Below the pieces are notes generated by a model, which ran no database searches, was not told the origin of the DNA, and worked only from the letters and a program-made list of their open reading frames with translations. 64,000 nucleotides of DNA, taken from positions 1-64,000 of IMG/VR virus record IMGVR_UViG_3300030090_007211; one strand, written 5' to 3'. Each line of letters begins with the position of its first letter. Position 1 is the first letter of the stretch. The DNA is from a virus. Below, one piece after another: positions 58,569 through 64,000 of the stretch. The position numbers were made by a program, and so were the translations under genes.

Positions 58569-58918
58569 CTTTTACCACCCTTATATTCTATAGCATGTCC
58601 TTCATTTATTAAAGTTTTTTGTAATGATATATCTCCTAGGGTTTCTACAAATAATTCCCCTAAACATCTACCATACTTCCCAACTCCATGGGATTTTAAT
58701 ATAAATACATTGTTATTTTCATTTAGTATCTCTATAACTCTATCTTTAGCAGCTAATCCACGTTTTTTTTCTTCTAAATCTCTAGTTCTACTTTCGGGAG
58801 CATCTATTCCTTGAAATCGTATTCTCACCTTTTTCCACGTATCAAATCCTAAGTCCACCAATGCATCCAACGTATCTCCATCTATAACACGATCCACTTT
58901 AGCGTTATACGTATACAT
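58565..58918 (-). CDS. Thermonuclease (SNase) family protein
   Basis: 117 residues. VDRVIDGDTLDALVDLGFDT (8-27), VRIRFQGIDAPESRTRD (31-47) and GKYGRCLGELFVE (80-92) reproduce the SNase fold and its catalytic Arg/Asp/Glu positions. It would cleave DNA or RNA with calcium. No leader or signal peptide, but its gene is locked between two leader genes by overlaps of 4 and 14 bases. It may attack host DNA in the cell, or bind a packaged partner. Confidence 0.88.
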   Translation of the reverse strand: MYTYNAKVDRVIDGDTLDALVDLGFDTWKKVRIRFQGIDAPESRTRDLEEKKRGLAAKDRVIEILNENNNVFILKSHGVGKYGRCLGELFVETLGDISLQKTLINEGHAIEYKGGKR

Positions 58919-59399
58919 TTTTTTCGATTATTCTAATTTTATCGTGTGGTAATAAAACTTTTAAAGTTCTACCATTTTCCCATTTTACCTCTAAGTGTTC
59001 TTCAGGTTCTCCTGAAAAAACATGTGAGGATATGTTTTTAACAACACCTTTTGTTCCTTTAGGTATTGCGTTTACTTCATCCTCCATATTAATCATTTCA
59101 ATGGTATCACCAACCATTGGGTAATCGTCATCATACAAATACCTAGCAAATTTATCTAAAATAGTTAAATAAAAATCTTCATCCTCCAAATAATCTAAAC
59201 TATAAACACTCTCAATATGTGGTATTACTTCATTATTAAGTATACTCTTAATAGTCTTAAAAGAATACATATAGCCATCACCAAAAAATTCAATTAATCT
59301 TTCTTCATTGAATGTATTAACTAAATCATCAAAAATTACATCCTTTAATGATCTTTTTTGTGTTTCTTCTCTTAATATATTTTTAATGATATATTTCAT
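58905..59399 (-). CDS. Virion-type protein with leader and DUF4314-like C-terminus
   Basis: 164 residues. Leader MKYIIKNILRE-E, LRE site. A helical middle (SLKDVIFDDLVNTFNEERLI) precedes a C-terminal SH3-like domain (MVGDTIEMINMEDE, IPKGTKGVVKNIS, LEVKWENGRTLKVLLPHDKI), similar to DUF4314. The domain may bind peptide or nucleic acid. Expressed with the SNase and zinc peptidase genes from one late-type motif. Confidence 0.65.
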   Translation of the reverse strand: MKYIIKNILREETQKRSLKDVIFDDLVNTFNEERLIEFFGDGYMYSFKTIKSILNNEVIPHIESVYSLDYLEDEDFYLTILDKFARYLYDDDYPMVGDTIEMINMEDEVNAIPKGTKGVVKNISSHVFSGEPEEHLEVKWENGRTLKVLLPHDKIRIIEKNVYV

Positions 59400-59401
59400 A
59401 T

Positions 59402-59415
59402 ACTATAAATATATC
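59402..59415 (-). promoter_or_regulatory. Late-type motif GATATATTTATAGT
   Basis: Minus-strand GATATATTTATAGT, 3 bases before the ATG at 59399; it would drive the 59,399-57,489 three-gene unit. Confidence 0.45.
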
Positions 59416-59437
59416 AAAACATTTAAAATAAGAAATA

Positions 59438-60136
59438 TTAGGGATTGATAATAAAATAAGTTGCTATTCCTGTTGCCATACCTAAAAAGGATCCTCCCGC
59501 CGCACTAAAACGTCTTTTAATATTACGTTTATATTTAAATCCTGCCTCATAATCTAAATTAGTGTAATAATCTGGATCCATATGTTTCCTACTTATTTTT
59601 TGAGGGAATAAATCAATAGTTATAGTAACGACAAACGGAACTAAAAATTGTTTGGTAGTAGGGGAGTTGCCTCTAAAAAATCTATTATTTTTATAGTCAT
59701 AAGTTTCCAATACCACAGTAGATAAACCAGTCAAATAACTACCAATAAATACAGGTGTCATATCACATCTTTCTTTTGCGTCTAAGATGCCGTTAATGTT
59801 ATCACCCATTTGAGTTTGAGTTAATACATTACCAATTTTTAAATCTTGTTTATAAATTATTCTTTCGGATTGATTCCATCTACTTAAGGAGTAGATGTCA
59901 TATTTTTTTTCAAAAGGTATTAATCTCTTCATCCCTAATTTATTTTTTCTCCCTAAAATAATTAAATCTCTATCTTCATATACATAGATTCCTTTAACGT
60001 ATTTTCCTTCGGTAGTTAAAATAACATCAGGTTCATGAGTTTGTGCAGACACATTATTAAAAATAATACTAAATAAAATAAAACAAATGGTTGTTATAAT
60101 GTGTGATACACCACAATATTTTATTATGCGTTTCAC
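59438..60136 (-). CDS. Exported membrane-associated protein, unknown function
   Basis: 232 residues with a GTG start at 60136; no better ATG is in frame. N-terminal signal segment (YCGVSHIITTICFILFSIIF, then NNVSAQ-T), the Bacteroidota SAQ type. The body has strand-like segments (VILTTEGKYVKGIYVYEDRD) and a hydrophobic C-terminal part (AAGGSFLGMATGIATYFIIN) that may be a membrane segment. It could sit in the envelope and alter the infected cell surface. A hairpin (CCCATA/TATGGG) lies directly before the start codon. Confidence 0.6.
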   Translation of the reverse strand: MKRIIKYCGVSHIITTICFILFSIIFNNVSAQTHEPDVILTTEGKYVKGIYVYEDRDLIILGRKNKLGMKRLIPFEKKYDIYSLSRWNQSERIIYKQDLKIGNVLTQTQMGDNINGILDAKERCDMTPVFIGSYLTGLSTVVLETYDYKNNRFFRGNSPTTKQFLVPFVVTITIDLFPQKISRKHMDPDYYTNLDYEAGFKYKRNIKRRFSAAGGSFLGMATGIATYFIINP

Positions 60137-60162
60137 ATCCCATAACTACTTTAGTATGGGGC
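60137..60162 (-). promoter_or_regulatory. Hairpin at the start of the exported-protein gene
   Basis: Minus-strand CCCATACTAAAGTAGTTATGGG forms a 6-7 bp stem that ends 2 bases before the GTG start codon. It could be an operator or a translation-control structure. No consensus promoter is visible in the 97-base gap. Confidence 0.3.
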
Positions 60163-60233
60163 ATATTTAGGGTGGAAAATCACTATTTACAATACTATGA
60201 CTAATGTATTGATCTTGTGTGACAGTTATAACT

Positions 60234-60353
60234 TTATTTTTGTTTAACCTCTAAAACTACTTGTTTCTTAGGTTTTTGTGTAACTTTTAATTTCTTTGCT
60301 AACTTAACTAAATCTTGTTCAGTTAGTCTAATAGAACCTCTTCTAATTTTCAT
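60234..60353 (-). CDS. Very small basic protein with leader-like start
   Basis: 39 residues (MKIRRGSIRLTEQDLVKLAK, then KLKVTQKPKKQVVLEVKQK). LTEQDLVKLAKK resembles the leader, but there is no Glu at the cleavage position; the tail is basic. It is similar in plan to the 53-residue gene at 52,033. A late-type motif lies 36 bases upstream. Small size leaves some doubt. Confidence 0.5.
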   Translation of the reverse strand: MKIRRGSIRLTEQDLVKLAKKLKVTQKPKKQVVLEVKQK

Positions 60354-60388
60354 TGTCACTAAATTTTCATTTAAATTTATCTTAAGTT

Positions 60389-60405
60389 ATATATAAATAA
60401 ATATG
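60389..60405 (-). promoter_or_regulatory. Late-type motif CATATTTATTTATATAT
   Basis: Minus-strand CATATTTATTTATATAT 36 bases before the ATG at 60353. Confidence 0.45.
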
Positions 60406-60448
60406 TATAAAAAGATTAAACCTGTAAAAATATTAAAAATGGGTTAGT

Positions 60449-60973
60449 TTATCTTAGAATTATATCCCACAATTTATCTTTAGAGGTAGATAGTATATCT
60501 CCTTGACCATAAGGTCTTAGTTGACTCATTTGTTTTTTAGTTGACATTGAGTATCCATCCTCATTCTGAAACCATTGACCATCTTTAAATACAAATATAG
60601 GATACCAATCATAAGAAAATACTACATAAACACCATTTTTATATTCACCATGAGTATTACTACCTTTAAATGGTATTTTATTCAAAACTAAATCTCTACC
60701 TCTAATATTGGCGGTTTTCATTTTTCTCTTAGTGATATCTTTTCTTTCTAATGGTGTATTGGGTGTTCTCCAGTTATCTTTAAATAATTGATACACCTCA
60801 AATGCATCCATTCCCTCAATACCAAGTTGTTGGTTAAGATATTTTAAGATGTCTTGATAAGGAGAAGTACCCACAAATCCCTCACGAGTTAATATATCTA
60901 TAAGTTTTTTATGATATTGTTCCTGTTTATCTGAAACCTCTTCTTTTAATATTTTTCTGATAATATTCTTCAT
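60449..60973 (-). CDS. Virion-type protein with capsid-targeting leader
   Basis: 174 residues. Leader MKNIIRKILKE-E, LKE site. The body has a helical half (YHKKLIDILTREGFVG; LKYLNQQLGIEGMDAFEVYQ) and a strand-rich half (GVYVVFSYDWYPIFVFKDGQ). No family recognised. Late-type motif 5 bases upstream. Confidence 0.62.
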   Translation of the reverse strand: MKNIIRKILKEEVSDKQEQYHKKLIDILTREGFVGTSPYQDILKYLNQQLGIEGMDAFEVYQLFKDNWRTPNTPLERKDITKRKMKTANIRGRDLVLNKIPFKGSNTHGEYKNGVYVVFSYDWYPIFVFKDGQWFQNEDGYSMSTKKQMSQLRPYGQGDILSTSKDKLWDIILR

Positions 60974-60977
60974 ATTC

Positions 60978-60990
60978 TTATAATAAATAT
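60978..60990 (-). promoter_or_regulatory. Late-type motif ATATTTATTATAA
   Basis: Minus-strand ATATTTATTATAA 5 bases before the ATG at 60973. Its last base is also the first base of the -33 element of the divergent promoter at 60990-61021. Confidence 0.5.
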
Positions 60991-61021
60991 TTGGAGTTTA
61001 GAATAAATTTTCGTATATTTG
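60990..61021 (+). promoter_or_regulatory. Bacteroidota-type promoter
   Basis: TTTG (60990-60993), 20 bases, TATATTTG (61014-61021): exact consensus. The leader TAATAAATCAAACAATATG is shared with the gene at 50016. Confidence 0.65.
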
Positions 61022-61037
61022 TAATAAATCAAACAAT

Positions 61038-61634
61038 ATGGAAAAATCTAAAATTTATGAACACCCAAAAACAGGTGTTAAATACCTAAATACTTGTGAC
61101 GCAGTTAGAGGAAGTAGTAGTTCAATCGCACAATCAGAGAATAACGATTGTGTAGTTAGAGCTTTTGCTGCTGTAACTGAAGTAGATTATGAGGTAGCAC
61201 ATGATTATGTTAAAAGAGTATTTAAAAGACCACACCGAAAAGGTACACCCAGATTTGGTCCGATTATGTCACAACGTGAAGGATTATACACTTGTGGTAA
61301 GATGAAATATGAAAGGATGACTAATCATGATAAAACTACATATAAAAAACCTGTAAGATATTATTGTTGGGATGATTATAAATACAAATACCACCATGTA
61401 GAATATACTTTAGATAGTAAATACTGTCCCCTAATTACCACTTATGGTAAAACCAGAGCAAGTCAAATGACTGTGGGAACTTTTTTGAAAGAATATAATG
61501 TAGGTAGATATTTAATACATGTCCGTTCACATGCATTTGCAATAGTGGATGGTGTAGTGATGGGAAATCTTGCCGATGCTCGTCAGTTAAAATGTAGAAT
61601 AATAGATGCTTATAAATTTAGAAATGATGAGTGA
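61038..61634 (+). CDS. Papain-like cysteine peptidase-type protein
   Basis: 198 residues. NDCVVRAFAAVTEVDYEVAH (36-55) looks like a catalytic-Cys helix (C38) of a papain-fold protein, and GRYLIHVRSHAFAIVDGVVMGN (156-177) supplies the His (H165) and Asn (N177) in the expected order. The middle is basic and aromatic. It would be a cytoplasmic protease or a related deamidase/transglutaminase-type enzyme. No signal peptide, early-type promoter. Substrate unknown; an early enzyme acting on host proteins is plausible. Confidence 0.65.
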   Translation: MEKSKIYEHPKTGVKYLNTCDAVRGSSSSIAQSENNDCVVRAFAAVTEVDYEVAHDYVKRVFKRPHRKGTPRFGPIMSQREGLYTCGKMKYERMTNHDKTTYKKPVRYYCWDDYKYKYHHVEYTLDSKYCPLITTYGKTRASQMTVGTFLKEYNVGRYLIHVRSHAFAIVDGVVMGNLADARQLKCRIIDAYKFRNDE

Positions 61635-61869
61635 TATATTAGTACCAATAATATTTTTAATGATTCTTACCTTCGTATTTTGGATGGGGTGGGCAATTGG
61701 AAAAAATCAGTATCATCATAATAAAATAAAAAAAGAAACTCCTAAATCTTTGGAGGAATTAGAAAATGAGTTGGAGGGTGCTTTAGAGATTGAAGATTAT
61801 GAGACTGCCATTAAGATAAATAAAATCATTCATAAAATTCATCTTAAAAATAAGAAAAAATCTACTTAG
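61627..61869 (+). CDS. Single-pass membrane protein with UVR-like tail
   Basis: 80 residues from the ATG at 61627, which overlaps the stop of the cysteine-peptidase gene; ATGs at 61606 and 61624 are in frame. One N-terminal membrane span (ILVPIIFLMILTFVFWMGWAIG) is followed by a cytoplasmic charged part with EELENELEGALEIEDYETAI, similar to UVR motifs that mediate Clp or UvrBC contacts. It could tether an unfoldase such as ClpC to the membrane; this is speculation from motif similarity. Confidence 0.6.
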   Translation: MSDILVPIIFLMILTFVFWMGWAIGKNQYHHNKIKKETPKSLEELENELEGALEIEDYETAIKINKIIHKIHLKNKKKST

Positions 61870-63638
61870 AATTTTTGTCCATGATAATTTTCTAAGGAAT
61901 TTATTAGATCCTGATGATACGTTTTAAAATTTTCTTTTGACCATCCTTCAGTATATTTGTCCTGATAGGATATATTATTTTCATTACGATATAATTCTAC
62001 ATCATCCCCAACTCTATCATAACCCATAAAATTAATCATTGCAATATAATCCTCTAAATTTCTTAGGTTATAATCTTTGTCTACATATGATTCCCAATCT
62101 TCTTTATTTATTTGTAAACTAGGAGTGTATTCCAAATCCCAATCACCAATAATTACGGGGTTTAAAGAATTTAATCTTCTCTCTTTTAATATATGATATA
62201 AAATATTATTATATAATTCTAACATTTCTTCTTCTCTCAACCCATACATCGCCCCGTAGAAATTTTTAAGTTTTTTATATAACCAATCAGATCTTAATTC
62301 ATTATTTAATCCATTTTTTCTCACCATCAAAGGGTAGAATTTATTTCCATACTCTCCTTTAAATGTATCATAAGCTGGGTGAGATATCTCCTTAAAATAA
62401 TAATGGTTTTCATCTTCATCTATTGTGTCTACAACTCTTTGGGTAACTTTATCTATAAAGGTAATTTTTTTAGATTCCCCCAATACCCAAGTTTCCTTAT
62501 AATCATCCCAATCTTCATCTTCTTGAAATTCTATTACTTTTTCAATAATTACATCACTCAGTATATCTGAAATAATAGGTGTAGTAATATCTTCCTCTCC
62601 GGCCGATAGATCATGTTTACTTAAATACCATAAAACCATAGAAGGAACAGAACTTTTTATAACCTCTATACTTTCTCTACTCAACCCAGATTCCCCATAA
62701 TAGTATATAATTTTAGGTTTGTCTATAGTTAAACCATAATCCGACACCAAATCAAATACTATTTCATTTAAAGTTAATTCAACCCTTTTTAAGATATCTT
62801 TAACTACTCTATTAATAAATCCATTTCTATGATATTCTCTATCTTGATTTTTTCTTATTTTGGATTCATTTAACCCCAGAGTGTCCAGACTATCATATTG
62901 AACAAATCCTTTTTCTACGCCCTCCGCGTATATATCTTTAATTAATTTACGAGCAATTGGGTCAACCATAGGGTCATAATTCCCAAAACTGATTTTTTTC
63001 CCAATACCCATTGTTTGAAATAAGTGGTACGCAATAAATCTTTTTAACTCACCTAAAACATAATACGTATCAAATTTACCCACATTACTATGGAAAGGAT
63101 CATAATAAATCTGGGGTTGTGCCATATTAAAATAAGGAAAATGTAACTCAATAGTTTCATCAGTGAGAATTAAATTATTTTTAATTTCGTTATAAACTTT
63201 ATCCACTAGTTTATTAATACTTTTATGTTCTCTCAATACAATTGGTGCATCCGGAGCGTTTTCCCCTTTAAGGTATTTGTTATAAAGTTTAGGTATGAAA
63301 AATCTAGAAAGTATTTGTATTATATCCTCCAAATTAAAATATCCGAATTTATACTCAAACCATTTAAAATAATCTGGTATTAATTGCTGTACTATTTGTT
63401 GAGTGAGATTAATTAAAGGTTGGTAACTTTTTCTCGCTTTTTCTAATTCTTTTAAGGTTATCTCAAAACTAAGAAATATCTCATCATCATGTGTCTTTAT
63501 TCTATCTATCACAAAATACCAAAGACCCTCATCTTCTAAATCAGCCTCTGGTTCAAAAACATCCATTTTTTTTAACATATCATCTGCTACCTTTTCGTAG
63601 AATGAATAAGATGTATTATGTTCAGTTAAAGATTTCAT
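61866..63638 (-). CDS. Large unknown virion-type protein
   Basis: 590 residues from the ATG at 63638 (MKSLTEHNTSYSFYEKVADD), chosen because a late-type motif lies 5 bases upstream; the frame continues open a further 57 bases. Helical and aromatic-rich (NLTQQIVQQLIPDYFKWFEY; LREEEMLELYNNILYHILKE), with no recognisable domain and no clear leader cleavage site. It overlaps the convergent membrane-protein gene by 4 bases. Confidence 0.6.
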   Translation of the reverse strand: MKSLTEHNTSYSFYEKVADDMLKKMDVFEPEADLEDEGLWYFVIDRIKTHDDEIFLSFEITLKELEKARKSYQPLINLTQQIVQQLIPDYFKWFEYKFGYFNLEDIIQILSRFFIPKLYNKYLKGENAPDAPIVLREHKSINKLVDKVYNEIKNNLILTDETIELHFPYFNMAQPQIYYDPFHSNVGKFDTYYVLGELKRFIAYHLFQTMGIGKKISFGNYDPMVDPIARKLIKDIYAEGVEKGFVQYDSLDTLGLNESKIRKNQDREYHRNGFINRVVKDILKRVELTLNEIVFDLVSDYGLTIDKPKIIYYYGESGLSRESIEVIKSSVPSMVLWYLSKHDLSAGEEDITTPIISDILSDVIIEKVIEFQEDEDWDDYKETWVLGESKKITFIDKVTQRVVDTIDEDENHYYFKEISHPAYDTFKGEYGNKFYPLMVRKNGLNNELRSDWLYKKLKNFYGAMYGLREEEMLELYNNILYHILKERRLNSLNPVIIGDWDLEYTPSLQINKEDWESYVDKDYNLRNLEDYIAMINFMGYDRVGDDVELYRNENNISYQDKYTEGWSKENFKTYHQDLINSLENYHGQKF

Positions 63639-63642
63639 ATAA

Positions 63643-63653
63643 TGATAAATATT
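63643..63653 (-). promoter_or_regulatory. Late-type motif AATATTTATCA
   Basis: Minus-strand AATATTTATCA 5 bases before the ATG at 63638, overlapping the stop codon of the upstream gene. Confidence 0.45.
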
Positions 63654-64000
63654 ACTTTTTTCTATAAAATATTTGGGGGTTACCTTTATCGTCAATTACT
63701 GTGAATTCTATGTAAGGATTGTTTAAGGAAATATTCGGGTCAGATAATAATTGTTTTTGTATTAGTGTAAATGGTTTTCTTTTAACCCAAGTTTCTATTT
63801 TACTTAATTTATTAATTGTGGTAGTAGTATAATAAAATTGTAGTTTATCTTCTTTAGATAATTTTTTATTTTTAACCCATTCTCCATCTACTAATTTATA
63901 ACCCCTTTTTAAAAGTTGTTCCTTTCTTTCATCATATGTAACTAAATTTCTATATGCGTCTAAAAATTGTTCTTCAGATAAATCATCACTTATTTGGGTA
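63652..64000 (-). CDS. 3' end of an unknown gene, continues beyond the right edge
   Basis: An open minus-strand frame enters from the right edge and stops at 63652-63654 (about 115 residues visible). The visible part is charged and helical (QFLDAYRNLVTYDERKEQLL; GYKLVDGEWVKNKKLSKEDK) and ends in VIDDKGNPQIFYRKK. The stop overlaps the late-type motif of the next gene. No domain recognised. Confidence 0.65.
   Translation of the reverse strand, partial: TQISDDLSEEQFLDAYRNLVTYDERKEQLLKRGYKLVDGEWVKNKKLSKEDKLQFYYTTTTINKLSKIETWVKRKPFTLIQKQLLSDPNISLNNPYIEFTVIDDKGNPQIFYRKK

Noticed and set aside
1-64000. Prophage integration genes, origin of replication or packaging site
   Set aside because: I looked for integrase, repressor, attachment repeats and origin-like iterons and saw none that could be supported in this window.

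Overview
The window is part of the genome of a large, AT-rich tailed phage with T4-type head genes. The likely host is a member of the Bacteroidota, probably a flavobacterium. The phage assignment rests on recognisable terminase large subunit, portal, prohead protease, scaffold-like and major capsid genes in T4-like order on the minus strand (about 33-22 kb), a T4 gp55-like sigma factor and a gp5-like OB-fold baseplate protein. The host inference rests on promoters of the Bacteroidota type (TTTG, 19-20 bp, TAnnTTTG) before several plus and minus strand genes, the absence of Shine-Dalgarno sites, and secreted proteins whose signal peptides end in the SxQ pattern common in that phylum.

Layout. 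1-81: start of a gene leaving the window to the left. 197-16,438 (+): a sugar and nucleotide block. It holds at least seven glycosyltransferases, a pyruvyltransferase-like protein, a DegT-like fragment, a sulfotransferase, a methyltransferase and a GDP-fucose route (GDP-mannose 4,6-dehydratase, GDP-fucose synthase, GT10 fucosyltransferase), mixed with dUTPase, a degenerate HD protein, PhoH, a degenerate HAD protein and the late sigma factor. 16,480-21,977 (+): baseplate/tail-type structural genes. 22,097-32,651 (-): head morphogenesis cassette. 32,693-42,219 (-): a run of mostly unknown virion-type genes. 42,257-48,035: thymidylate synthase, small genes, Hsp20, DNA methyltransferase and a ClpC-like AAA+ unfoldase. 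48,040-64,000: more virion-type genes, mainly on the minus strand, interrupted by early-type plus-strand genes, an HNH endonuclease and a tRNA-Pro.

The most striking pattern is a short, exchangeable N-terminal leader (for example MKIKLTESQLKRVLKE) on about 20 otherwise unrelated proteins. It ends in (I/L/V)-x-E, the cleavage rule of T4-type prohead proteases. The major capsid protein carries a matching site (LLNE, residue 60). The simplest reading is a capsid-targeting sequence, as on T4 internal proteins, used here to load a large set of cargo proteins into the head, including a SleB-type cell-wall hydrolase, a zinc metalloprotease, a nucleotidyltransferase, a DUF192 protein and a leucine-rich-repeat protein. 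A second leader type sits on two OmpA-like proteins.

Two sequence signals appear to divide gene expression: the Bacteroidota-type promoter for probable early genes, and an ATATTTATWA motif, oriented with the gene and unusually close to the start codon, before many virion genes. The second may be the late promoter read by the gp55-like sigma factor. All assignments are from reading the sequence; no database search or alignment was run.
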